64,000 nt of DNA, from positions 1 to 64,000 of the IMG/VR virus record IMGVR_UViG_3300046361_000034; one strand, given 5' to 3'. Below the pieces are notes generated by a model. That model made no database searches. It was not told where the DNA came from and saw only the letters and a program-made list of their open reading frames with translations. Below, piece by piece: positions 32,790-42,103 of the stretch (the first letter of the stretch is position 1; each line of letters begins with the position of its first letter). The translations under genes and the position numbers were made by a program. Source of the DNA: a virus.

Positions 32790-33539
32790 ATGATAAACAC
32801 TAATATAAAAAGAGTTATTCAAGTAATAGTAATACTTGTTATTCTAATTTTCTTTTTTCATGCTTGTAAAAATACTATTAAACCAGCAATTATTAATGGT
32901 TTAGGAGGATATACAGATACTGAGTATAAAATACATACTGATACTTTAAAATCTACATTTGATTCTATATACTTTAAGTATGATAGTTTACAAACTGTTA
33001 TATATAGATTAGGTAAACAAAAAGTAATTACTGATTTTAAAACTCAAATAGTATATAAGGATAGAAAAGACACTAACACTAAAGTTTCTTCTAAAGGCAA
33101 TACATCTGCTTTATCCACTTTTTTGACTTCAACCGACACCATTTATGCTAGTGTTTTCGAGCAAGTCAACGCATTTTCAGATACCTTAAACGAGGGAACA
33201 GTAACAAGTTATGTTAACCCTAGCGACTGTAAAATTATCGCTCAAACCTTGTGTTATAAGCCAAAAAACCCTATACTTGTAAGAGAAACCAAAAATGTAA
33301 TTACTACTAAAGAAACTACATTAACAAATAAACCTAGAGGACTTATAGGATTTGGTGGAGCAATTGATAGTAATAAAAATTTAGGTATTTCTGGTGCATA
33401 TATGTTTCCTAATAAGTTACAAATTCAAGGAAGTTATTTATGGAATACAGAAACAAAAAATCCTGTTACTAAAGCTTATCAAAATGAAGCTTTATTTAAA
33501 GATAAAGTTGTAGCAATATCAATCATTAAATTCTTTTAA
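32790..33539 (+). CDS. Membrane-anchored protein, possible spanin
   Basis: A 249-residue protein with an N-terminal hydrophobic segment (VIQVIVILVILIFFFHAC) whose end resembles a weak lipobox with C26. A coiled or extended middle follows (KIHTDTLKSTFDSIYFKYDSL), then a Gly-rich beta C-terminus (IGFGGAIDSNKNLGISGAYM). It lies directly after the endolysin, where spanins are found, so it may disrupt the outer membrane. Residues ~105-170 are encoded by DNA with unusually C-rich codons (33103-33295) compared with the flanks. Confidence 0.5.
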   Translation: MINTNIKRVIQVIVILVILIFFFHACKNTIKPAIINGLGGYTDTEYKIHTDTLKSTFDSIYFKYDSLQTVIYRLGKQKVITDFKTQIVYKDRKDTNTKVSSKGNTSALSTFLTSTDTIYASVFEQVNAFSDTLNEGTVTSYVNPSDCKIIAQTLCYKPKNPILVRETKNVITTKETTLTNKPRGLIGFGGAIDSNKNLGISGAYMFPNKLQIQGSYLWNTETKNPVTKAYQNEALFKDKVVAISIIKFF

Positions 33540-33540
33540 A

Positions 33541-34263
33541 ATGACTACATTAAATCAAATAGCTGAAAATATTGCATATAAATTAGGAGATCAATTTAAT
33601 CTTACTTTACGAGAAAGTATTAAAGATACTGTAATAATTTATAGAGCTAAATTTATTCGTGATGATTTAGATAAAAACTTTTTATCTGAATCACATTTTT
33701 CACAAGTGGGGACTATACAATTTGAAGTAGTTAATTTACTTGAAGAATTTAATGCTGACTTCAGTAATATTTCAGCTATTTGTGCAAATGTAACTAAACA
33801 AGATAAATATAAAATTCTTAGAAGTAAACAATTAATTCCTACTTCTGTAAGAACTAAAGTATCTAGTAGAAACCCTTTTCTATTTCTAGGTAAAGTAGAT
33901 GGTAGTAAAAACTTTACATTTACTACATTAGATAAATATTATTATTATCAACATATTCCTTATCAAGAAAATAATATATTTTATATATATTTAAACAATA
34001 GAATATATATTATTAATAATTTAAACCTTTGTGATATTAATGAATCTTTAAATATTAGTAATGTAATGATTAAAGGAATATTTGAAAATCCTAGAGAACT
34101 TTATAATGCTTGTGTTAATAATGATACTTATATGGATGATATGCCTTTTCCTATTGGATTAGATATGTTAATGAGTATTACAAATAATATACTTAAAGGA
34201 GAATATCCTATTAAAGTAAAAGATGGTGAACAAGTAAATATACATCCTGATGATAACGAATAA
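33541..34263 (+). CDS. Conserved-type structural protein, possible ring/connector
   Basis: A 240-residue protein beginning TTLNQIAENIAYKLGDQFN and TLRESIKDTVIIYRAKFIRDD, which resembles small connector or ring proteins between portal and tail in crAss-like phages. Centre and end are strand-rich with many Tyr and Asn. It starts the run of tail genes (33541-39761). Exact role unproven. Confidence 0.45.
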   Translation: MTTLNQIAENIAYKLGDQFNLTLRESIKDTVIIYRAKFIRDDLDKNFLSESHFSQVGTIQFEVVNLLEEFNADFSNISAICANVTKQDKYKILRSKQLIPTSVRTKVSSRNPFLFLGKVDGSKNFTFTTLDKYYYYQHIPYQENNIFYIYLNNRIYIINNLNLCDINESLNISNVMIKGIFENPRELYNACVNNDTYMDDMPFPIGLDMLMSITNNILKGEYPIKVKDGEQVNIHPDDNE

Positions 34264-34267
34264 TACA

Positions 34268-35017
34268 ATGTATGAATTACATGAAGTTAAATTTAATATT
34301 GAGTTAGATATTATTAATAAAGAACTTAAACTTCTTGAAAGAAATAAAAAAAAGTTATTAAGTTATTTTAAACTAATTAGTTTACCTGATAATGTAAATT
34401 TTGAAAATATTGAGTTAGGTAAAGAAAAAGTAATTGATAATCCTACAAGTTCTTATGAAATATTTTATAATGCTAAACTTAAAGATTATAATTCCTCTTG
34501 TATTATTTATAATAATAAAATAGAAGTTAAAAATTTAATATTACAACATAAAATTAAACCTGTAATATTTAATTATATACTTAATAGATTTAATGAATTA
34601 CTTAGTGAAGAAATTATTTATTATAAGTATAAATTTAAAGATTTATTTCTTGGGGGTTTATTACTTATATCTAATAAAAGTCCTAGACCTAGTATTAATT
34701 GGAAAATTAGTTTAGATAATAAAAAGAAACTTATTGAAGAAGGTAAAATACCTTATCTTAAAAATGATGCTGAAGTAGCTAAACAAAATAATCAAGAATA
34801 TAATGGTATTAAATGGCTACATGAGTTTACTGGTTTTAGTTTATTTTTTCAATGGGAGTTAGAGAATAAACAATTTATAAGACTTCCTAATATTAAAAAC
34901 TTTACATTTGAGCCATATAGAGGTTCTAATAGTCCTGTAAGTAAATTGACTGAATATAAAAATACTCTTACAGAAGCACAACTTACTAACTTTAATACAG
35001 AACATTATGCTACTTAA
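34268..35017 (+). CDS. Hypothetical tail-module protein (249 aa)
   Basis: A Lys/Asn/Leu-rich, mainly helical protein. I choose the ATG at 34268, five bases after the upstream stop, instead of 34250, which would overlap it. Segments such as LLERNKKKLLSYFKLI are coiled-coil-like. It lies between a possible ring protein and the tubular protein, so a tail-assembly or tail-structure role is likely, but no motif is recognised. Confidence 0.5.
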   Translation: MYELHEVKFNIELDIINKELKLLERNKKKLLSYFKLISLPDNVNFENIELGKEKVIDNPTSSYEIFYNAKLKDYNSSCIIYNNKIEVKNLILQHKIKPVIFNYILNRFNELLSEEIIYYKYKFKDLFLGGLLLISNKSPRPSINWKISLDNKKKLIEEGKIPYLKNDAEVAKQNNQEYNGIKWLHEFTGFSLFFQWELENKQFIRLPNIKNFTFEPYRGSNSPVSKLTEYKNTLTEAQLTNFNTEHYAT

Positions 35018-35684
35018 TCTAATATCCATTAAAGTTGTTATAGGTAGATTTCTTAAAGAGTATAATATAGATGATACTAATTATGTAGATGATCTTCCTC
35101 AATGGACTCGTGATGCTATTGAAATTATAGGTATTCCTAATTATTTTATTCCTAAACATACTATTAAAAAAATTGAAAGTAATAGATGTTCGTTACCTTG
35201 TGATATTGAGAACCTTTATGGTATCTGGGTAACTAATTCTACTGATAGAGCACAAACTATTACAGAGTTAGGTAAACTTGAAATTAGAAATAACCCATTA
35301 ATTGGTGCAGGAATAAAAAGAGAAACTCCTGAAAGATTTATGTATGGTAATATAAGTGGTAATTTTCTAAATACAAGTTTTTCAAGTGGTTATGTTTATA
35401 TTGCTTATAAAGGTTTACCAACAGATTGTGATGGTTATCCTATGGTTCCTAAAGATACTAAATTAAATAATGCTTTACAATATTATTTTATATGGCGTAT
35501 GGCATTATCAGGATATACTCATCCTGTAATATCTCCTAAAGATGCTTTAGCATTGTGGGAAAAAAATTATCCTGCTGCTGCTAACTCAGTTAATTGGATG
35601 GATATATCAGAATTACAAGAGTTTACTAATATGTGGACTAATCCAATATTAGGAGATTTACATACTAATAATTATATAGTATAA
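35007..35684 (+). CDS. Tail tubular protein A-like (P22 gp4 / T7 gp11 type)
   Basis: A 225-residue protein with the layout of the gp4/gp11 head-completion family: an N-terminal helical pair (ISIKVVIGRFLKEYNID, PQWTRDAIEIIGIP), a middle beta part (NRCSLPCDIENLYGIWV, GYVYIAYKGLPTDCDGYPM) and C-terminal helices (LQYYFIWRMALSGY, ALALWEKNYPAAANS). This ring connects the portal to the tail nozzle. It is immediately followed by the gp10-like gene, the standard pair in crAss-like phages. It overlaps the previous gene by 11 bases. Confidence 0.75.
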   Translation: MLLNLISIKVVIGRFLKEYNIDDTNYVDDLPQWTRDAIEIIGIPNYFIPKHTIKKIESNRCSLPCDIENLYGIWVTNSTDRAQTITELGKLEIRNNPLIGAGIKRETPERFMYGNISGNFLNTSFSSGYVYIAYKGLPTDCDGYPMVPKDTKLNNALQYYFIWRMALSGYTHPVISPKDALALWEKNYPAAANSVNWMDISELQEFTNMWTNPILGDLHTNNYIV

Positions 35685-35687
35685 GTT

Positions 35688-38600
35688 ATGGAAGAATTTA
35701 ATGGAATGCATAGAAATAATATTAAAAGTAAAATTCCCACAGGTATGTGGGAATTTGCTCGTAATATACTTATGACAAAAGGTTGGAAATCTATAATGGA
35801 TGAAGATGGGTTTGATCTTAAAGTAACTATTCCTGGACAAATTATTGGAAGAATTGATACAAATGAAGAAGTTATATGTTTTAGTGTTGATGGTATATAT
35901 TCGTGTATTGGTATTTATACAGAAATATCAGGAATTGGTCAATATATTCCTAAAATAAGAAGTCTTTATTTAGGTTTTAAAGTTGATAGACCAATTGAAG
36001 GAGTATTTTTTTATAATTTTAAAAAAGAATTAATTGTTGCTTTTTGTGATGGTGTTTTTGCTGATAGTAATGTACCACGTTTAATTAATCTTACTAATTT
36101 TCCTGTACCTTTAACAGGATTAGAATTAACTAATCCTACTGATGTAGTAAAATTAAATCTATTTTTAGATGCTTTAGATGCTGATATAGATGTAAAATAT
36201 ATAAATAATGGTACATTAGAAGCTGATGTTATTTATATAAGTTATAGTTATGTAAGTAATGATTCTTTAACATCTACTGTATTTTTTCCTATTCATGTAG
36301 CTACTTATCCTACTTATAATTTTAGAGAATTAAATAAACGAAATATAGAAGTATTTTTAACTAATTTAGATGCAAGGTATTCTAAACTTAGATTAGGTTT
36401 ATTAGTTGTAAAAGATTCTGGATTATTTGGATATCAAAGTGAAGTACTTACTTATTCAGGTACAAGTTATAATACCATTATATCTTCTTTAACAAATTAT
36501 ACTACTATAGCTACAGATGAATTAGTTGTTCCTAAGGCTATTTATAGTAGAGTAGAAACTATGACTTTTAATAATAGTGAATTACTTATTGGTCATCTTG
36601 TAGGTACAGAAGCATTTAAATTTCAAAAATATGCAAATCAATTAGAATTAGAATTAACTTATGATATTAAAAAAGCTAGTGATTTTACTACACCTATGTT
36701 ATGTCCTGATGAAGTATATTCTATAACAATATGTCCTCAATTTCTTAATGGCACTTATGGAGAAGAGTATCATATTCCTGGTGTAAAACCTTATGGAGAT
36801 AATTTAAATGTATTATCTTCTACAGATATTGATAATCTTGGTCTAAATAGTTTAAATCCTGAAGTGTTTAAAAAATTTAGAATATTTAATACTGGAGGAT
36901 TTGTTAATAATACTATACCTATTAGTATTCCTTACAATCCTGCGGAATTTCTTCTTAGATGGGGTTATTGGGAAAACCAAGAAACTTATCCAAATGACAA
37001 TGAGTATAATAGTGGAGTAGATTATGATGGTTCTACTATAGTTGGTGGAGAAGATTTAAGAAGTACTAATATTAGATATCATCGTGTTCCTGGTCTTAAT
37101 GCCCTAGTAACAAAATTTCCTTGTATTTTAGGATATGATAATAAGAATGAAGAAAATCCTTTTGGTGATCCCTTAAGTAAATTTAGAGGACTTATTCCTG
37201 CATTTGGAATAAATGTTACTAATTTTAATACTGTTGTTCCTCCTGCTATATTAAATCAAATTCAAGGATATAAATTATCAATAGTTAAAAGAAAAGCAGG
37301 AGATTATTTAGTTGAAGATATTAATTTTATAAAACAAGCTTTAGCATACAATGCTAGTGGAGTAACAAATATTGATACTGGTGTATCTACTGTATTTGAA
37401 TCCACTATGTATACTAAAATGCCTTCACTTGCTCCTAGTACTCCCCCTTATAATTTATATGCTTGTCAATTTGGTTTTAGTAAAGTAAGAAGTAATACTT
37501 TATTTTCTTATACTCCTAAAATAACTCCTAGAATAATTAAAGCTAATTATGCACTTAGAGATGCTTATGGTCCTGTATCAGGTGTAGTTAGTGCTGAAAA
37601 TCTAGACTATACAAAAGAAGCGACTAGAGGAACTGTTGGAGGAGTATCTGAAGTATCTGCTACAGCTATTCCTAGTTTTTACTTAGTTCCTGATGCTCAA
37701 AGATTTGCTGTGGTTAATGATATTAAATATGTTCCTGAGAATAATCAAGCTGCATTTACTTTATATACTGAAACAGGTATTAATTTATTTTGTCATAATA
37801 CTCTTGAGCCATTAATAGGGACACATAAATATCAAAATAATAGATGGAATCCTTTAGGAATAGTTGGTTTTTATGATGGGACAGATGATAGTGGAATACC
37901 TGGAAACGTATCTATAGATGCTTACGATAGTACTTTAAAAAAATATGATTCTATTAATATATCTGGATTTAAAGTTTTTAGTATAGGACTTAACACTACA
38001 CTTTTAAATTTACCTATTAATGTATATGCTGGGTTTAATCCTAAAGATTTTATTGTTTTAGGTAAAAAAACTATAAATAATCCTAATCCTTTTATAAATT
38101 GTGGAGATATATTTACTAATAATTTATATAATGTTGTTACTACTGTAATAATAGGTTTTCAAGTAGGAAATTATAATTTTGCTAGAGTTAAATTTTTTAA
38201 ATTAGGTATTAAAGGAGGATTTAGTGTTTGTGCTAATTCTGAAATATATTTAGATAAAGGACAAAAGCAATTAGCCAATACTTATGAGTATCTTGATTCC
38301 CCACCTAATGATATTGATTTATTGAATACTTTTGATTATAAGTTAGAAGTTTTTAATAAAGAAACATTAAGAAGTTTAAATGATATTTTTGTTGGGGTAA
38401 GTTTTAGTATAACTAATATATTTGTAAGTTATTTCCCTTATCGAATACATCGTAGCTTAGTAGTAGCTGATGAAAATTTAACTACTACTGGTATTAGAAC
38501 TTTTCTTGCTAATAGTTATAAAGAGATGCTTAATGATAGAGGAGCTATTACTGCATTAAGAGGAACAAATAAAATATTATTTATTCAGCAAAAGTATTCT

Positions 38601-39761
38601 CTATTTCTTGCAAGTATAAAAGACAAATTAACTCATGATAATACTGAAACTTATTTAGGAGTAGGAGATTTATTTGATAGACAACCTGATGAGATATTTT
38701 ATAATAGTAATAAAGGTTATATTGGTTGTACTAGTAAATTTGCTTCTATAGTATTTAAAGGAGGTTATGTTGTAGGAGATCAAGTTAAAGGTAAAATATT
38801 TATTATATCAGAAGGAGGTAGTGAAATTTCTGAAGAAGATATGAGTATATGGTTTACAGAAAATTGGTCAACAGCTGAATTAGGTATTTATACTCTTGAT
38901 AGATTTGGAAATCAACAAAATGTTGATAACCCTTTTACTCAAATTGGTCATATTATAGGCTATGATGAAAAATATCATAGATTATTATTTACTAAAAAGG
39001 CTTATATTATTGATATAGATGCAGTAGAAAATAGTGCTCCTGAAACAGGAGCAATAGGAGTATTTATGGATGGAGTACGAGATGCAAATACTTTAGAACT
39101 TATACCTTTTACAAATACTGATTATTATAAAGAAATATCTAAAACTATATCATATGATTTAGATAAGAAAAAATGGATATGTGAGCATGATTATTTTCCA
39201 TCTACTTATTTTAATACAAATAAAAATCTCTATAATGCAGTAAATACTAATTCAGATGCTTTGTTATATCAACAAAATAGTTTAACTACCAAAAGATTAT
39301 TTCATTTTGGAATTAAAGCTAAAAGTTATATAGATTTAATCTTTAATAATCGTATAGATATTTCTAAACTATATCAAAATGTTACTTGGAATACAATAGT
39401 TACAGATAAAAATGGAGAAAATTATTATTTTAAAACTATTGATGCTTTAATGCTTTATACAGATTTTCAATGTACTGGAGAATTAAGTATACCGAGTAAT
39501 ACAATTAAGATAAGTAGAAATAATGAAGGTAATTGGGATTTTAATGGTTTTAGAGATTTTGTAGTTAATTCTAATTTGCCTATAGTGAATAACGTTGGTA
39601 GTATTAATGTAAGTAATATTAATATTAATAAAAGTTGGTTTGATAAATCAAATTTTATTCATACCTTTATAGTGGTTCGTATGATTATTAATAATGATAC
39701 TAATAATACTACTTATATTAATGTAGTGAATGTTAAGAGTAGAAATAGTGATAGAACTTAA
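35688..39761 (+). CDS. Tail stabilisation / 'muzzle' protein (P22 gp10 / T7 gp12 type)
   Basis: A 1357-residue protein, much larger than P22 gp10 but in the normal range of the crAss-like muzzle. It begins with the typical entry of the family (NIKSKIPTGMWEFARNILMTKG, then GWKSIMDEDGFD). It continues as a long series of beta-strands, as in a beta-propeller, with repeated short Gly/Asn turns. It forms the nozzle at the end of the tail through which DNA leaves. Two perfect hairpins lie inside the gene, at 35731-35756 and 39035-39053. Confidence 0.78.
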   Translation: MEEFNGMHRNNIKSKIPTGMWEFARNILMTKGWKSIMDEDGFDLKVTIPGQIIGRIDTNEEVICFSVDGIYSCIGIYTEISGIGQYIPKIRSLYLGFKVDRPIEGVFFYNFKKELIVAFCDGVFADSNVPRLINLTNFPVPLTGLELTNPTDVVKLNLFLDALDADIDVKYINNGTLEADVIYISYSYVSNDSLTSTVFFPIHVATYPTYNFRELNKRNIEVFLTNLDARYSKLRLGLLVVKDSGLFGYQSEVLTYSGTSYNTIISSLTNYTTIATDELVVPKAIYSRVETMTFNNSELLIGHLVGTEAFKFQKYANQLELELTYDIKKASDFTTPMLCPDEVYSITICPQFLNGTYGEEYHIPGVKPYGDNLNVLSSTDIDNLGLNSLNPEVFKKFRIFNTGGFVNNTIPISIPYNPAEFLLRWGYWENQETYPNDNEYNSGVDYDGSTIVGGEDLRSTNIRYHRVPGLNALVTKFPCILGYDNKNEENPFGDPLSKFRGLIPAFGINVTNFNTVVPPAILNQIQGYKLSIVKRKAGDYLVEDINFIKQALAYNASGVTNIDTGVSTVFESTMYTKMPSLAPSTPPYNLYACQFGFSKVRSNTLFSYTPKITPRIIKANYALRDAYGPVSGVVSAENLDYTKEATRGTVGGVSEVSATAIPSFYLVPDAQRFAVVNDIKYVPENNQAAFTLYTETGINLFCHNTLEPLIGTHKYQNNRWNPLGIVGFYDGTDDSGIPGNVSIDAYDSTLKKYDSINISGFKVFSIGLNTTLLNLPINVYAGFNPKDFIVLGKKTINNPNPFINCGDIFTNNLYNVVTTVIIGFQVGNYNFARVKFFKLGIKGGFSVCANSEIYLDKGQKQLANTYEYLDSPPNDIDLLNTFDYKLEVFNKETLRSLNDIFVGVSFSITNIFVSYFPYRIHRSLVVADENLTTTGIRTFLANSYKEMLNDRGAITALRGTNKILFIQQKYSLFLASIKDKLTHDNTETYLGVGDLFDRQPDEIFYNSNKGYIGCTSKFASIVFKGGYVVGDQVKGKIFIISEGGSEISEEDMSIWFTENWSTAELGIYTLDRFGNQQNVDNPFTQIGHIIGYDEKYHRLLFTKKAYIIDIDAVENSAPETGAIGVFMDGVRDANTLELIPFTNTDYYKEISKTISYDLDKKKWICEHDYFPSTYFNTNKNLYNAVNTNSDALLYQQNSLTTKRLFHFGIKAKSYIDLIFNNRIDISKLYQNVTWNTIVTDKNGENYYFKTIDALMLYTDFQCTGELSIPSNTIKISRNNEGNWDFNGFRDFVVNSNLPIVNNVGSINVSNININKSWFDKSNFIHTFIVVRMIINNDTNNTTYINVVNVKSRNSDRT
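35731..35756. repeat. 10-bp hairpin at the start of the muzzle gene
   Basis: AAATTCCCAC and GTGGGAATTT form a perfect 10-bp stem with a 6-base loop (AGGTAT), about 45 bases inside the coding region. There is no T-run after it. A hairpin this close to the start codon could slow ribosomes or regulate expression. Confidence 0.6.
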
Positions 39762-39772
39762 AATTATAGATT

Positions 39773-42097
39773 ATGATACAACCTAAGAAATCTAAACAAA
39801 TTAATGTTCCTAATAAAGAACATCCTAGATATAAAGCCTATGTAGATAGTCTATATCTTTATAATAGAAGTAGATATAATAATACTTTAGCTAAAGATGA
39901 AAATCTTAAATCTATTAATAAATATAATGAACTAAAAAAAATATATGAACCTGAATTAGCAGAAAATGTATTTAAAAGTAAAGCAGATGATTTTACTCCT
40001 ACTACTCCTAATGGTTCTAAAATAAAACCAATAAGTAATATTACTTATACAAGTAAAACAAAAAATTCTTTAATTCCTAAAAGTTTTGCAGGTACTTATA
40101 ATAAAGTAAGTGGTAATGAAGGAGTTATTACTTTTAACTTTAAAGCTCCTGAAGAAAAAGTTAATTTAAAATCTAATAGTCCTACTAAACTAATACAAAA
40201 TAAAAAACTAATAGGTATTAGTAAAGATAAAATTAATACTAATAAATCTGAAAATATAAATAATTTTAGTAAGAGTAATGATAAAGTAGAATTTATACAA
40301 AATAATTTAAAACCTCAAGACGTAATAAAAATAAAAAATCCTACTATTAATCCAACAATAATTAGTCCTATAATAAAACCACCAAATAGTTATAAAATTC
40401 ATGAAGAGCATGGCAATGGTAACACTACAGATTATGAGGTCAATGATTTAAATAATATTAATACAGATGTTAATAGAACTAGAACAATCACACCTAAGTT
40501 TGATTTAGGTGGTAAACTAAATACTATGAAAACAATTAAAAGATTACCTAAAACTAAAAACTATTATTTTGATGGTGGAGGAGCATTATCAGGAATAGCT
40601 GGTGTGGCAAGTACTGCTGGTCCTTGGGGTGCTGCAGTAGGTGCTGGTCTAGGATTAATACAATCAACAATGGCTGGACAAGATGTTGCTGATGCTAGAC
40701 AAGAGCAAGTAGCTAGAATAATGGCAAATCAAGCTGTTGAGGATGCTGCATATTTAAAAACATATAATACTAAAGGTACTAATGATGTTAATTATTATGC
40801 TGGTGGAGGAAACTTAAGACAAGGTTTTCCTAAAGGCAAATATGCAACAATAGGTGGAGATTTAGAATCTTTAAGTTCTAATGCTGAAGTTGCAGAAGGT
40901 AATACTCATGGAGAAAATAAAATTGATGGTCAATACGGAATTACTTTACATGATGCTCAAGGTAATCCTAAAGCAGAAATAGAAGATGATGAAGTTATTG
41001 TAGATAACGAAAAAGTATTTAGTGATAGACTTAAATATAATTCTAAAAATACATTTGCTCAAATGGCTAAAAAGATTGCTACTAAAGCAGGTAAACTAGA
41101 AGAAAAATTAGAAGGTATTAAAGATACAAAAGATCGTAATGGTTTAGAAAGAAATCTTGCAGGAATGAAAATGGCACATGAAGTATTGTTTAATAAACAA
41201 GAAGAAGTTAAACAATCAGAAGGTCATAAAGAATTAAAAATGTTAGCTGCTGGTGGATATATTCCTAAAATGGGATATGGTGATTTAATTGATCCTCCTA
41301 CATATAGACCTAATTATAAAAGACGAGTAGGTAATGCAATGTTAGATGAATTATCTGGACCAGGTAGTTTAATTAAGGGTATGGGTAAAATTAAAGATGG
41401 TTTACCTAATCCTCCTTCTGCATTTTCTGAAATGGCTCCTAGTCTTATTGATAATGCTGCTGGTTTAATTATGGCTAATAACTCTCCTAAAGTTCCTAAA
41501 CCTATTCTAAATAGATATATTCCTATGAAAACTTCCGTAGATGCTACCCCTCAATTAGCTGCTATTGCTAATACAACTAAGACCAATAGAGATGATATAT
41601 TAGGAAATACATCTAATAGTTCTATTGCTAGAGCAAATATTGCTTCATCTAATTTAAGAGGTAATGAGCAGAAAATGGGAGTATTAGGTCAAAAAGAAAA
41701 TATAGAAACTCAATTAAAAAATCAAGATACAGAAGCTAGAATGAAAAATGCTTCAGAAAATAATAAGTTATCTGATGAATATAATAAAGCTAATTATGAA
41801 AGAAGTACCTCTATTAATAGAGATATAATGAAGAATATTAGTAATATGTCTGCTGATTTTGCTGATTATAAAGAGAAAAAAGATTTAACTAAATTTTATG
41901 ATGCTGATAATATGGCTGATTTACTTGATGACCCTACTGGAGAAAAATTAAAAGCTGCTCAAGCTAATCCTTATTTTAATAAATCACCTGAAATGATGGC
42001 TGCATTAAAAAAAGAATATGCTAGACGTAATCTTCCTGCAAAAAGAAAATTTAATTATAATGGTTCTAACAGTTTTGTACCTTCAACAATTAATTAA
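39773..42097 (+). CDS. Virion-internal (cargo/ejection) protein, putative
   Basis: A 774-residue protein. Residues 1-245 are Lys/Asn-rich and low in complexity. From ~250 a Gly/Ala-rich membrane-active segment follows (FDGGGALSGIAGVASTAGPW and GAAVGAGLGLIQSTMAGQDV). Then comes the pattern AEVAEGNTHGENKIDG...YGITLHDAQGNPKAEIEDDEVIV, which I know from predicted ejection proteins of Bacteroidota phages. The C-terminus is coiled-coil-like. The Gly-rich segment could form a channel in the host envelope. It is followed by two more large proteins of the same kind. Confidence 0.6.
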   Translation: MIQPKKSKQINVPNKEHPRYKAYVDSLYLYNRSRYNNTLAKDENLKSINKYNELKKIYEPELAENVFKSKADDFTPTTPNGSKIKPISNITYTSKTKNSLIPKSFAGTYNKVSGNEGVITFNFKAPEEKVNLKSNSPTKLIQNKKLIGISKDKINTNKSENINNFSKSNDKVEFIQNNLKPQDVIKIKNPTINPTIISPIIKPPNSYKIHEEHGNGNTTDYEVNDLNNINTDVNRTRTITPKFDLGGKLNTMKTIKRLPKTKNYYFDGGGALSGIAGVASTAGPWGAAVGAGLGLIQSTMAGQDVADARQEQVARIMANQAVEDAAYLKTYNTKGTNDVNYYAGGGNLRQGFPKGKYATIGGDLESLSSNAEVAEGNTHGENKIDGQYGITLHDAQGNPKAEIEDDEVIVDNEKVFSDRLKYNSKNTFAQMAKKIATKAGKLEEKLEGIKDTKDRNGLERNLAGMKMAHEVLFNKQEEVKQSEGHKELKMLAAGGYIPKMGYGDLIDPPTYRPNYKRRVGNAMLDELSGPGSLIKGMGKIKDGLPNPPSAFSEMAPSLIDNAAGLIMANNSPKVPKPILNRYIPMKTSVDATPQLAAIANTTKTNRDDILGNTSNSSIARANIASSNLRGNEQKMGVLGQKENIETQLKNQDTEARMKNASENNKLSDEYNKANYERSTSINRDIMKNISNMSADFADYKEKKDLTKFYDADNMADLLDDPTGEKLKAAQANPYFNKSPEMMAALKKEYARRNLPAKRKFNYNGSNSFVPSTIN

Positions 42098-42103
42098 AAT
42101 ATT

